Positions 41,901 to 49,861 are shown, counted from the first letter of the stretch. The stretch is 64,000 nt of DNA from Verrucomicrobiaceae bacterium (GCA_016713245.1 JADJPM010000004.1:3534001-3598000), one strand, 5' to 3'. Notes: a model not told the origin generated them from the letters alone. Translations and numbers: made by a program.

Positions 41901-42093
41901 CGCCGGCGTGATCAGCAATGACACGGCCAGCAGCATGACGCTCAAGATGCCTGGCGGCATGGAAAAGACCCTACAGCGCAGCGAAATCAAAGGCAGCAGT
42001 TCCAGCGGCCAAAGCCTCATGCCCGAAGGCCTCGAAACCGGTATGACCGTCGAGGACATGGCGGACTTACTGAGTTTCATTGAAGGGCTTTGA
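38977..42093 (+). CDS. Secreted propeller-HEAT-cytochrome c protein (PVC type)
   Basis: A 1038-residue exported protein of the kind expanded in Planctomycetes and Verrucomicrobia. Signal peptide MKRLALFLFLFLFALCPLLSA sets the start at 38977. Residues 60-480 are a beta-propeller (FDERGRMFVCEMIDY, DKDGDGYFE, GGNRGVITSP). Residues 490-900 are HEAT-like helical repeats. The C-terminal cytochrome c domain has heme motif CMICH (C919, C922, H923) and a distal Met candidate in LMPEGLETGM. It is thought to work in electron transfer linked to polymer degradation. The HEAT segment near 40560-41270 is visibly lower in GC than both flanks. Confidence 0.9.
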   Translation: MKRLALFLFLFLFALCPLLSAQDKIVTKTTYAKAYGETKNPVAVDPAKDLSRYPAVEPKDAIGTWQVKKGFKLQLAAHEPQVRDPIAICFDERGRMFVCEMIDYSEMRDVTPHLGRISMLQDKDGDGYFETSQVFADDLPWPTGLIWANGGLFVGATPDIWRFEDKDDDGKAEVREKVFTGFGTGLKILNVQGLMNSFQWGQDNKVHILAGGGNRGVITSPKRPDLKGIELGGKDFWFDPRTLEFGLEGGGAQYGMSFDNYGRKFACSNSDHLQYWVYDDQYANRNPYYQMPPAKQSIAVDGGAAEVFRLSPDEPWRIIRTRWRIAGVVKGAVEGGGRVSGYFTGATGTTIYRGDAYGPEFVNNSFTGDAGGQLVHRKIIKPSADGISLIGERPADEHGFEFAASKDTWVRVVNFSNAPDGCLHICDMYREVIEHPWSIPDEIKKHIDLNNGNDRGRIYRIVPDQIHSSYLSDQTDPKKLRRTANLHTASTEDLVKLLGHPNGWHRDTAQRLLFERQDKAAVPLLTAFIRNAARLPSTQGAEIALLPALAKLHALSALKGLGGLTDSVVNAALSDADLNVQIRGLQMFETLLKKDSQTPASSFQTLEKVARSPAPRVRYQIALSLGPAPYSLDMLGTLDMQEAGSENILDAYLASAPDAALPILLSRMNKKKASYISFTAQQRAKVFEAAAAYSAATSNSSTSNDLKPGLLVDSVSIWPEPTTIAALAKGFKRGGMTLEQADTEKRLAAVFAKAATTTLDPKATESSRLDAIELLSVSSSKEAQTALIACLGEKQPEAIQSAAIRVLAPNSSAAITTALISNWPHFGPKAQSVAMEALLARDDRAVALLEAKVVKPEAFSAAQVQALLKHKSPKVAAAAKAALASVIPPSREEMAAKFKPVIAAKGDATKGQTQFMGRCMICHKAGANGFAVGPDLITVKTKGREALLEAILMPHKEVASQFIAYTVNTKDGQTIAGVISNDTASSMTLKMPGGMEKTLQRSEIKGSSSSGQSLMPEGLETGMTVEDMADLLSFIEGL

Positions 42094-42480
42094 GGGTGCC
42101 AGGTTTCAGGTTGAGGTTGCTCCCAACCTTAGCTTGCATTTCTCACCCATATACGCTGCACGTTCCAATGTGTTTGCCGCAGAGGGGCTGAGGAGCAGAG
42201 GCCGCAGAGGTCAGAAATGGGATATTCTCTATGTTCTCGGTGCCATAAACTCAGCCCCCGAACAGCCAGTCGCTAGGCAGGAGATGAAAACAGAAGGAAC
42301 CCTCTGCGTCCTCTGCCTCTTTGCCCCTCTGCGGCAAAGACGAGTGTGAGAAATGCAGGTTAGGTGGACAACTCGCTCTTTCTTCACGCTCCGCCTCACT
42401 CCTTCCTTGAAACTTGGAACCTGAAACCTGAAACTCCCCGCCTTTCGTCCTTCTGATTTCCTCATTCGTCATTTCCCATC
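42094..42480. repeat. Intergenic palindromic element (42123-42364) and flanks
   Basis: No gene is supported here. The outer arms are GCATTTCTCAC (about 42136-42147) and GTGAGAAATGC (42346-42356), with further match outward (CCAACCTTAG / AGGTTAGG). Inner arms TTTGCCGCAGAGGGG (42173-42187) and CCCCTCTGCGGCAAA (about 42324-42338) are perfectly complementary. The whole is about 240 bp and looks like a non-autonomous mobile palindrome. The stretch 42365-42480 is plain sequence with a second small inverted pair (TTGAAACTTGGAACCTGAAACC). Confidence 0.75.
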
Positions 42481-43473
42481 ATGCCCCCCGAACACGAAGC
42501 GCTCCTCATCCTCACCCGCGAGCAATTTCCTGCGCTTCGTGAGACGCCTTGCGAGATCGAGCCCATCGTCAAAGGCGGCTCGGATCGGCATTTCTACCGC
42601 CTGATCTGGGCAGGCACCGCGCAGGCCCCGATGATCCTCATGGTCTATACCCTAGCCCGGCGGGACAATCCGAAGTTCGTGCCCGCCACGCGTCGCTTGG
42701 CCAAGCTCGGCGTGCATGTGCCGAGCATTCAGGCCTTTGATGAACAGCGCCTTTGCGTGTGGCTCGATGATTTGGGCCGAGTGGACCTGCACAGCTTTCA
42801 CGAGCAGCCCTGGAGCACGCGGCATCCGCTTTATCTAGCCACCCTCCGCGAGGTCGCGAAGGTCCATGGCGTCACCGAGGACACCCTCTCCCGCACCGAC
42901 CACGCCGAGTTGGAACCGGAATTCGACGAGGCGCTCTACGAGTGGGAGCAAAACTACTTCCTCGACCATTACGTCCGCGGTTTCCTCGGTCGCGAGTTTC
43001 TCGATAAGGCCTACGACGCCGCCCACGAGACGCTCCGCCGCCTTCGCCGTCGGTTGGCTCGTCTTCCGCGCTGCCTTGTGCATCGCGATTTCCAAAGTCA
43101 GAACGTCCTCATTCGTGGCGAAGACGCGTGGTTCGTCGATTATCAAGGGCTGCGCCTCGGGCTGGCTGAATACGACCTCGCCAGCCTGCTTTACGATCCC
43201 TACGTCGCCCTCACACGCACCGAGCGTAATCAGCTCCTCAACGACTACGCCACCCATCGCGGCCTCGACCTCGCTGAGCTGCGCGAGGTCTTTTATCTCT
43301 GCGCCGCCCAGCGCCTCATGCAGGCCCTCGGCGCCTACGCCAACCTCAGCCGCAACCTCGGCAAACCCCACTTCGAGCAGCACATCCCCGCCGCCATCGC
43401 CAACCTCACCGAAGTCTGCGCCGAAGGCGAGGGGCTCGCTGAACTGCAAACGTTGTTTGTGGGTGGGGCATAG
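42481..43473 (+). CDS. Aminoglycoside-phosphotransferase-fold kinase (AmgK-like)
   Basis: A 330-residue cytosolic kinase. The N-lobe has VKGGSDRHFYRLIW and the Lys/Glu region. The C-lobe has the catalytic loop VHRDFQSQNVL (HxDxxxxN) and the metal-binding Asp in WFVDYQGLRLG. The order and FVDYQG variant are those of AmgK-type kinases that phosphorylate N-acetylmuramate/N-acetylglucosamine in cell-wall recycling. Usually a MurU nucleotidyltransferase is adjacent; none is here, so the substrate is an inference. Translation starts directly at ATG 42481 after a palindromic intergenic region. Confidence 0.8.
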   Translation: MPPEHEALLILTREQFPALRETPCEIEPIVKGGSDRHFYRLIWAGTAQAPMILMVYTLARRDNPKFVPATRRLAKLGVHVPSIQAFDEQRLCVWLDDLGRVDLHSFHEQPWSTRHPLYLATLREVAKVHGVTEDTLSRTDHAELEPEFDEALYEWEQNYFLDHYVRGFLGREFLDKAYDAAHETLRRLRRRLARLPRCLVHRDFQSQNVLIRGEDAWFVDYQGLRLGLAEYDLASLLYDPYVALTRTERNQLLNDYATHRGLDLAELREVFYLCAAQRLMQALGAYANLSRNLGKPHFEQHIPAAIANLTEVCAEGEGLAELQTLFVGGA

Positions 43474-43563
43474 ACGGAAAGGACTCGCTCGCTTTAGCAG
43501 TGAGCACAGACTGGCGTGTTCCCCAGATTGATCGCTCCTGCGGCCAGTGAGTTTTATCGTCCT

Positions 43564-45801
43564 TCACAGCCCCTTCGGCATCCAAGGCTCCAGCTTGCTG
43601 ACCTCCGCCTTCGCGGACGAGCTCACGGGGATACCCCAGAAGTCGAAGAAGGGGCCGAGGTTTTTGTTGGCGATCTTGGAGTAGCGGATGAGGAACTGGT
43701 CGCGGGCTTCGTCGTCACCTTTGGGTTCGGGGCCGTATTCGGTGCTCTCAAAGCTGTGCAGGTATTTGCGCCAGCTTTCCCAGCCGAACTCCTGGATGAG
43801 CTGGATGTAGGTGGTGAGGGCGAGGAAAGGATCGCTCTTCCACGTCTGCCATTTGTCCTTCGCGGCTTTGATCTTCTTGATGTGATCCTTGCGGGATTCC
43901 TCGCTGATACCGCCGTGGCCGATGAGCCAGTCTTTCTTCAGGACGGCGTCGTAGCAATACATGCCGATGACGTTGTTTGTGACCTCGCCGGTGCCGTCGA
44001 AGGTGAAGGTGCGGCGCTGGTGGTTGTGGCCGATTTCGTGGTAGAAACCCCAGCCGGGGAATTTGAGACGCGTGAGCGTGGTCATCTCCGGTCCGGCGCT
44101 CGTCGGGATCATGATCGGATAGCCGCTGTGCATGTAACCAGCGCTGATTTGCACATCGGCGACGATGCGCTCGGGCCGTGTGCGGTCGGCGACTTGATTG
44201 GAAACATCATCCTGGGCCTCGACGGTGGCTTTCCAGAACTGCATGAGCTCCGTGGGATTGTTGATGGCTCGTGCGACCTCCGTTGGGCATGCGATGATCA
44301 TCTTGTCGCAAGCCAGCTCGGCCCATGGAGCGGGACGCTGGCGGATATCCTTCCACTTGGCGTCGTCGTCTTTGCCGAGCACGAAAAGCGGCGCGGCGAT
44401 GGCGTCTTTGATGGCGACGGTGAAGGGTTCGTCGTCCTTCGCGCGACCGGGAACCTCGATGTAGATGAGTCCACCGAACGCGGAGGCCGTTTTCGTCGTG
44501 GCAGTGGACAAGGTGTCGCTGCGGGTGATGTCGGGAGCGCGTTCCCATTTGTCGAGATGGTAAAGCGTGTCGCTGTGGCAGCCGATGCGCACGGCGTAGC
44601 CTTTGTCGGCGTATTTCTCGGGAATGGTCACCGTGATCGGCTCGCCCGCGACGGCGTAAAGGCCGGTGCTGTGCCAGCCGGAGATGCTGGGCGTGATGGC
44701 GATCTCCGCGCCGGTGCGCGGGGCGTTCTCCGGCGCTTTGCCGGGGAATTCGACATGCGCAGGATGTGCCTTGATGCCTTCCGCGCTCATGAGGCGGAGC
44801 ATGCGCGTCTCCATGCCGAGACGCAGTCGCGCGGCGGCGTGCTGGGTGTCATTGAGAGGCGCTTTCGCAGTTGGGATGGGCGCGTCGGTGCCAGCACTGC
44901 CGAGCGCGGCTGCGACGGCGTTTTTTAAATTGCTGCGATCTGGTGGTTGCGCCGCCATGGCGATTTGGATGGCGTTCATGCCCTGCTTCATCTGCTCCGG
45001 CGTGAGTGCCGGGCCGCCTTCGCGCTGTTTTTTGATCGCGGTGATGGCCTCGGAGGCATTCATCATCGCAGGAAGCTCCACGCGGGCCTCAAACGAGCGA
45101 AGTTGGTCAAAGGCGCTCATGTCGGTGTTCGCCACGCCAGCGGCCATGATGGCCTGATTCACGCCATGGGAGGTGGCGAGGTCCTTGCCGCCGCTCGTCT
45201 GGCCGTAAGCCCAACCGGTCATGCCGCCGATGAAGCCGCCGCCGCCTTTGATGTACTCAATCAAGGCCGCGCCTTCCTCCGCGCTGACCACGCCTTGCGT
45301 ATTGATGATGACCACGTCGTAGTCGGAGAGGTTCTTTTTCTCCACCGTGGCGAATTCCTCCCCTTTGAGGCCGCGCTGGGCCAGTGTATCGCCCTTCACG
45401 CCTTTGAGGCCGATGCGAGGCTTCGCCTTGTTGCCCGCCCACTCCACGCAGTTTTCGATGAGTTGCGCGTGATCCCCGCCGCCATTGCCGCTGAGGTAAG
45501 CATTTTGGCCAAACAGGATGATGCGCCCTTTTCCATACGCAGCGGCCGCTCCGACCGCGATTTCGACGCCATCCTTGTCCGGTGCCGAAAGGATCGGAAA
45601 CGCGATCTGCCCCCAAATGCCGACTGGACCGGGCGCACCGAGCTTTGGCACCGATTTCACGCCTTCGAGGATTTTCGCGCGCTCGGCGTTCACGAGTGCG
45701 AGTGGCATTTGAGCGTTCAAAACGGCGCTGGCACCGAAAAGACAGATCAGACCGATCTGACGGATCGGACCGATCAAAGGGAGAAGACGTGTGTTTTGCA
45801 T
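43564..45801 (-). CDS. Secreted M60-family (enhancin-like) metallopeptidase
   Basis: A 745-residue exported protein. N-terminal signal (LIGLICLFGASAVLNA-like, residues 12-30), then a ThuA/glutamine-amidotransferase-like domain (about 45-210; YGKGRIILFGQNAYLSGNGG and DYDVVIINTQG). A beta-sandwich follows, then the M60 catalytic domain (about 330-700) with zinc motif FYHEIGHNHQRR (HExxH at 588-592), and later acidic residues for the third ligand. M60 enzymes cut mucins and other O-glycosylated proteins. It is the third gene of an operon after an XRE-cupin regulator and a small membrane protein (21-bp gap). Confidence 0.85.
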   Translation of the reverse strand: MQNTRLLPLIGPIRQIGLICLFGASAVLNAQMPLALVNAERAKILEGVKSVPKLGAPGPVGIWGQIAFPILSAPDKDGVEIAVGAAAAYGKGRIILFGQNAYLSGNGGGDHAQLIENCVEWAGNKAKPRIGLKGVKGDTLAQRGLKGEEFATVEKKNLSDYDVVIINTQGVVSAEEGAALIEYIKGGGGFIGGMTGWAYGQTSGGKDLATSHGVNQAIMAAGVANTDMSAFDQLRSFEARVELPAMMNASEAITAIKKQREGGPALTPEQMKQGMNAIQIAMAAQPPDRSNLKNAVAAALGSAGTDAPIPTAKAPLNDTQHAAARLRLGMETRMLRLMSAEGIKAHPAHVEFPGKAPENAPRTGAEIAITPSISGWHSTGLYAVAGEPITVTIPEKYADKGYAVRIGCHSDTLYHLDKWERAPDITRSDTLSTATTKTASAFGGLIYIEVPGRAKDDEPFTVAIKDAIAAPLFVLGKDDDAKWKDIRQRPAPWAELACDKMIIACPTEVARAINNPTELMQFWKATVEAQDDVSNQVADRTRPERIVADVQISAGYMHSGYPIMIPTSAGPEMTTLTRLKFPGWGFYHEIGHNHQRRTFTFDGTGEVTNNVIGMYCYDAVLKKDWLIGHGGISEESRKDHIKKIKAAKDKWQTWKSDPFLALTTYIQLIQEFGWESWRKYLHSFESTEYGPEPKGDDEARDQFLIRYSKIANKNLGPFFDFWGIPVSSSAKAEVSKLEPWMPKGL

Positions 45802-45822
45802 GGTTGGGTTGGTGAAAAGGTT

Positions 45823-46056
45823 TCAGTTCTTGAAAAAGAAGTTTGCGAGCGAACCAGCGGCATTGCCAAGAAGAAAGCCGCCGATGGCAGCGGCCCATGA
45901 ATAGCCTGGGGCTGTAGCCATCCCGATGAGGTTGATGCCCAGGATGATTTCGATGATAAAGCCGATGAAACCAGCCAGCCCCGACCCGCCAAAGCCCGTT
46001 TTGAAGCCGGTGAAGGCTCCCAAAACAAGGCCAGCAAGTGTGAAACCAGTGCGCAT
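45823..46056 (-). CDS. Small Gly-rich membrane protein
   Basis: A 77-residue protein with at least two hydrophobic, Gly-rich helices (GFTLAGLVLGAFTGFKTGFG and GFIIEIILGINLIGMA). I do not recognise a family; Gly-zipper-like spacing is visible. It sits between the XRE-cupin regulator (6-bp gap) and the M60 peptidase (21-bp gap) and is probably co-transcribed. Confidence 0.7.
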   Translation of the reverse strand: MRTGFTLAGLVLGAFTGFKTGFGGSGLAGFIGFIIEIILGINLIGMATAPGYSWAAAIGGFLLGNAAGSLANFFFKN

Positions 46057-46062
46057 GACGTT

Positions 46063-46662
46063 TCAGCGGTAAATCACGACCAGAAACACCACAGCGGGGC
46101 CTTTGGCGGTGTTGACGATGGCGTGGGGGACGTCGGCGCGGTAGGTGCCGCTGTCGCCTTTGGTGAGGTCGTCGTGGTCTTCGCCGGATTCGATGCGGAC
46201 GCTGCCTTCCTCGACGGTGAGGAATTCACGCGTGCCTTCAAAGTGCGGCTGACTGCGCAGAGCGCCGCCAGGCTTGAGGGTGAGCTCGTAGAACTCGACA
46301 TCCTTTTCCAAATTCAGCGGCGAGAGCGTGCGGATCTCGCACTGTTTGTCGCTGCGATAAACTTGGGCGCGGTCGCTGGCGCGGATGACTTGGATTTTCG
46401 AGGCGCTGGCTTCCGCGCTTTCGATCAGTTCCTGCAAGGTGAGCCCAAAGGCCCGCGCGATGCGGAAGGTGACGGTCAGGGTGGGATTCGCCTTCTCGCG
46501 CTCGATCTCGCTGAGCATGCTGCGGCTCACGCCGCTGGCCGTGGCCAGTTCCTCCAGCGACCAGCCACGATCCGCGCGGAGTTTCTTCACGCGCTTGCCG
46601 AGGTTCTCATTGAGGGCCTCAGGGCTGGCTTCGGGGATACTGGTCTTTCGTTTGGCGGGCAT
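46063..46662 (-). CDS. XRE-type regulator with C-terminal cupin
   Basis: A 199-residue DNA-binding protein. The XRE helix-turn-helix covers about 20-75 (KLRADRGWSLEELATASGVS, then SMLSEIEREKANPTLTVTFRIA). A cupin_2 sensor domain covers about 125-195 (VEFYELTLKPGGALRSQPH, VEEGSVRIESGEDH). Family members (e.g. the PuuR/SutR style) sense small metabolites through the cupin. As first gene of the operon with the M60 peptidase it probably autoregulates this unit. Confidence 0.88.
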   Translation of the reverse strand: MPAKRKTSIPEASPEALNENLGKRVKKLRADRGWSLEELATASGVSRSMLSEIEREKANPTLTVTFRIARAFGLTLQELIESAEASASKIQVIRASDRAQVYRSDKQCEIRTLSPLNLEKDVEFYELTLKPGGALRSQPHFEGTREFLTVEEGSVRIESGEDHDDLTKGDSGTYRADVPHAIVNTAKGPAVVFLVVIYR

Positions 46663-46807
46663 GCTCGCCGGTATAACGGACGTGGTTCTTGTAAATTAGA
46701 TCTTTTTGCACCGTCAATCTGTCAGATGCGGCCGACCTAGCGGCAAGGCCCTTTGAATGTCTCTTCAACAATTATCCGCTCTAACCCTAGACGTTCTAGA
46801 CACCGCA

Positions 46808-47488
46808 TTACTTCCTCTTGAAGCGAACGAAGTAGTTCTCTTTCAGCACGTCCTTCACCTCGCTGACTTTCTCAAAGCCGGCGGCGGTGACTTCAGCTTC
46901 GAAGACTTCCTGGCCGGCACGCACATGGCCCATGATGAAGTCGCTGGTCTGACCGGGGATGCGTTTGAAGTCGATGAGAACGAGTTCGCCGCCTGGTTTC
47001 AAGGCTTTGTGCAGCGTGGCGAGCGTGGCCTGCGGATACTCGAAGTGGTGATACACATCGCAGATGAAGGCGAGGTCGATGCTCGCCTCCGGCAGTTCGA
47101 CGCTCTTTTCGGTGCAGAGGATGGTTTGCACGTTTGAGGCGCTGGCCTTGCTGGCACGGGCTTTGATGTGTTCGAGGAAGTTTTTGGCGATTTCGACCGC
47201 GAAGACCTTTCCCTCGGCTCCGACGGCTTGGGCGAAGTGCAACGTGAAAAGCCCTGTGCCCGCGCCGATGTCCGCCATGGCCATGCCCGGCTTCAAACCG
47301 GCTGCGGCGACGATTTTCTCGCGCTGGTGGAAGATCTCGCGGCTCTCGGTTTCGAACTTCTTCGTCCATTCTTCGACGTTGAGCTTCGGATCGAGGAATT
47401 TGTCGTTGATGCCAGGTTTGACACTCGCGTCTTGGGAGAACGCGAGTGTGGCGACAGCGAGGAGGAGAGCGGTGAGGCGTGTTTTCAT
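46808..47488 (-). CDS. Exported class I SAM-dependent methyltransferase
   Basis: A 226-residue protein with a clear N-terminal signal (MKTRLTALLLAVATLAFS), unusual for a methyltransferase. The SAM-binding motif I is MADIGAGTGLFTLHF, motif II/acidic VFAVEI, and the post-motif DVYHHF follows; the rest is a standard Rossmann fold. Operon: it is the third gene after arsR and a membrane-anchored rhodanese, and its ATG overlaps the rhodanese stop (ATGA). Related exported methyltransferases are known in this phylum but the substrate is unknown. In this setting a thiol or sulfide acceptor is conceivable; that is inference only, and how SAM would reach the periplasm is an open problem. Confidence 0.8.
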   Translation of the reverse strand: MKTRLTALLLAVATLAFSQDASVKPGINDKFLDPKLNVEEWTKKFETESREIFHQREKIVAAAGLKPGMAMADIGAGTGLFTLHFAQAVGAEGKVFAVEIAKNFLEHIKARASKASASNVQTILCTEKSVELPEASIDLAFICDVYHHFEYPQATLATLHKALKPGGELVLIDFKRIPGQTSDFIMGHVRAGQEVFEAEVTAAGFEKVSEVKDVLKENYFVRFKRK

Positions 47489-47910
47489 GGTTGGGTGTCC
47501 GGTTTCCACGACATGTAGCCGCGGTGGATGTGCTGGATGTTTTCAAAGCCGAGCTCTTTGAGCTTCGCGACCGCTTTGCGACTGCGGAAGCCACCGGCGC
47601 AATAGACGAGCACAGGCTTCTTTTTGTCGAGGGCGGTCACTTTGGCGTCGAAGGCTTCGTCGCCGATGGAGATGTTCACGGCCTTTGGCAAAGCGCCTTC
47701 GCTGAACTCGCCGGTGGAGCGCACATCCAGCACCTGCGTCTCGGGATGCTCGCGGAGCCATGCATTGGCCTGATCGGCATTCACGTTGGCACAGACGCGG
47801 CCCGGCGCGGCTTTGAAAAGCTGCCGGTCCCAGCTTCCCTCATACACATACCAGATGCCGATGATGGCGACGACGATGACGAGGGTCCAGAGCATACGGC
47901 GGATGATCAT
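47485..47910 (-). CDS. Membrane-anchored rhodanese-like sulfurtransferase
   Basis: A 141-residue protein with one N-terminal transmembrane helix (MLWTLVIVVAIIGIWYVY) and a rhodanese domain (about 45-135). The active-site loop reads VYCAGGFRS, with the persulfide-forming Cys. VLDVRSTGEFSEGALPKAVNI is the usual N-terminal part of the fold. Rhodaneses move sulfane sulfur between persulfides, thiols and thiosulfate. It lies between arsR and the exported methyltransferase, 24 bp after arsR, under the 26-bp operator at 48319-48344. Confidence 0.9.
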   Translation of the reverse strand: MIIRRMLWTLVIVVAIIGIWYVYEGSWDRQLFKAAPGRVCANVNADQANAWLREHPETQVLDVRSTGEFSEGALPKAVNISIGDEAFDAKVTALDKKKPVLVYCAGGFRSRKAVAKLKELGFENIQHIHRGYMSWKPDTQP

Positions 47911-47934
47911 GAAGGGTGAAACGTGAAACGGCCA

Positions 47935-48291
47935 TCAAGCGCCGCCGAGCTTCTTTACCTGCTGGGCGAGGCGTTTGAGGAGGTTGTTGCACACATTGTC
48001 GCAGAGTTCGGTGATGCTCGGATCGGCGATGAAGCAAATCACAGAGAGACCCTCCTTGCGGCGGCCGACCATCCCGGCATCGGCGAGCGACTGCACATGG
48101 CGGGAGACATTCGCCTGCGTGAGGCCGGTGGCTTCCACGAGCTCGGAGATGTTCAGCTCGCCGCCTTCTTCGAGGGCGCGGAGGATCTTGAGCCGGCTTG
48201 GTTCGGCGAGTGTGCGGAACCAGGAGGCGATGAGCGCCAGCGCCTCGTCGGTGACAGGCGGGAGCGCCTTTTTATTTCGTGCGGAGGGCAT
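47935..48291 (-). CDS. ArsR-family regulator of the sulfur regulon (proposed)
   Basis: A 118-residue winged-helix repressor. The core is FRTLAEPSRLKILRALEEG and the recognition part LTQANVSRHVQSLADAGMV. It has three cysteines: C86, C97 and C101. The last two form ELCDNVCNN in the final helix, and none is at the helix-2 position used by BigR/SqrR/YgaV, so a different thiol sensing geometry is likely. It is the first gene of an operon with a rhodanese and methyltransferase, preceded by an operator also found at 50398 and 56771. The start at 48291 was chosen from the family N-terminus; the upstream open frame runs through the operator. Confidence 0.9.
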   Translation of the reverse strand: MPSARNKKALPPVTDEALALIASWFRTLAEPSRLKILRALEEGGELNISELVEATGLTQANVSRHVQSLADAGMVGRRKEGLSVICFIADPSITELCDNVCNNLLKRLAQQVKKLGGA

Positions 48292-48318
48292 GATTTCAAA
48301 AAGGGTTTTCAGACAGCT

Positions 48319-48344
48319 ACTATATGCGCATAAACTCATACAGT
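48319..48344 (-). promoter_or_regulatory. Proposed ArsR operator A (arsR-rhodanese operon)
   Basis: 26-bp imperfect palindrome read on the plus strand as half-site ACTATATGCG, 6-bp spacer, half-site CTCATACAGT. It lies 28 bp upstream of the arsR start. Nearly identical sequences are at 50398-50423 and 56771-56796. Confidence 0.75.
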
Positions 48345-48469
48345 GAGCCATGAGTTCACCATGAACTCGGTTTCGTCCACTGAAAATCCAGCGCGGGTGT
48401 TCTGCCGACCGAAAAGCTCGGGACGAGCGCCTTGCTGAAACGAAGTCGGTTCCAGATCGTTCCCTCACC

Positions 48470-49861
48470 ATGCATCGCCTCGCCCTGCCGCCCCTTCTTG
48501 CTCTCGCTCTTCATCTCCACTCTCTCGCCGCCGAGCGCAGTCTCGTCACCGACGAGCCGGTGTTTGCCAAAGGCAGGCCGGAAGGCGCAGCGGAGTATGT
48601 GGCGAAGGCGGAGGCCACCGATGGCCAGCACCTCGCGCTGACGATGCAAAAGCTCCAGCAGGGCCTCGACCACCCGTTTCTCATCTGGGCCATCGGATCG
48701 AGCTACACGAACATGCTCGGCAGCGGCGAGTTCTGGCAGCGCGAGCTGCCAAAGCGCTTCCCGAAGACGAAGCAGGTCGAGTATCGCAAGATGGTCGGCA
48801 ATTCCTGCCCGTGGCAGTATCTGCGCGGCTGGGCGCGGCATCTCGTCATCCCCGATCAGCCGGACCTCATCATCACCTACACCATCGGCAATCCCGCCGA
48901 TTTGGAAAAGCTCCTCATCGAGCTGCGCCGCCACACCACCGCCGACATCATCGTGCCCAGCATCCACTGGCGCGAGCGCGACATCCCCCTGTGGGGCAAA
49001 TCGGAAAACGCCGCCGATCAAGACGTGGCCGCCGTGCGCGAGGTGTGTCGCAGACACGACGTCGAGTTCGTCGAAAGCCGCCGCGACTGGGCCGCCTACC
49101 TCACCGCGAACAAGCTGCCCGTGCCCGCGCTGCTCAAAGACGCCGTGCATCAGAGCGACTACGGCGCCCACATCATCAACAGCAACATCCTCGCCCACTT
49201 CCGCGTGCCGCAGGCCTTCAGCTACGAGCCCGCGAGCCGCGAAAAGCAACTCCAGCCCGAGAAACAACCCGACGGCTCCTTCACCGCCAAGTTCACCGGC
49301 ACCCGCCTCGACCTCCACGGCATCACCGCGCCCGATGGCGGCACCTTCCGCGTCCTGATCGACGAAAAACCCGCCCGCGAGGCCAATGCCTGGCTCATGA
49401 GCTATGTGCAACCCGACGCGAAAAACGCCAAGGAAGGCAAAGGAGCCAATCCGCGCGATCAATTGCCCCACGGCATCACGCTCGGCCAAAAGATCGTGCC
49501 GCAGACCTGGACACTCGTCATGACCAGTGACAGCGGCGACTACACACTCACCGGCAGCGTCACCGGCCCCGACGGCAACGGCAATGCCTTCCAGCCCTTC
49601 ACCAGCGCCAGCAGCCAGATCCTCATCGAGCCCGACCTCTGGCGCCGCGCCGAACGCAACCGCACCAGCGACCGCTTCACCTTCGAGGTCAAACCCGCCG
49701 TCCTCGACGAAGTCACCTTCAAAGCCTCCTCCGCCACGCCCTTCGTCCTCCGCCTCGCCCAAATGCTCCCGAACAGCGATCACACCCTCCGCCTCGTGCC
49801 CACCAAGCCTGGCACAGCCCAGATCAAGGCTTTGCAGGTGTTTCAGCCGCCGGGGAGGTAG
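48470..49861 (+). CDS. Exported SGNH-hydrolase-like protein
   Basis: A 463-residue exported protein (signal MHRLALPPLLALALHLHSLA). Residues 60-250 resemble an SGNH fold: IWAIGSSYTNML (block I Ser), ITYTIGNPAD, and DAVHQSDYGAHI with the Asp-His pair of block V. Residues 250-460 form a beta-sandwich (FTGTRLDLHGITAPDGGTF ... YTLTGSVTGPDGNG). The protein is secreted and probably acts on an acylated glycan, but the substrate is unknown. It is transcribed divergently from arsR, 178 bp apart; whether operator A also affects it is open. Confidence 0.75.
   Translation: MHRLALPPLLALALHLHSLAAERSLVTDEPVFAKGRPEGAAEYVAKAEATDGQHLALTMQKLQQGLDHPFLIWAIGSSYTNMLGSGEFWQRELPKRFPKTKQVEYRKMVGNSCPWQYLRGWARHLVIPDQPDLIITYTIGNPADLEKLLIELRRHTTADIIVPSIHWRERDIPLWGKSENAADQDVAAVREVCRRHDVEFVESRRDWAAYLTANKLPVPALLKDAVHQSDYGAHIINSNILAHFRVPQAFSYEPASREKQLQPEKQPDGSFTAKFTGTRLDLHGITAPDGGTFRVLIDEKPAREANAWLMSYVQPDAKNAKEGKGANPRDQLPHGITLGQKIVPQTWTLVMTSDSGDYTLTGSVTGPDGNGNAFQPFTSASSQILIEPDLWRRAERNRTSDRFTFEVKPAVLDEVTFKASSATPFVLRLAQMLPNSDHTLRLVPTKPGTAQIKALQVFQPPGR

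Noticed and set aside
47935..48291. Arsenic or metal resistance operon controlled by ArsR
   Set aside because: No arsB, acr3, arsC or metal ATPase is present; all neighbours and co-regulated genes point to sulfur.
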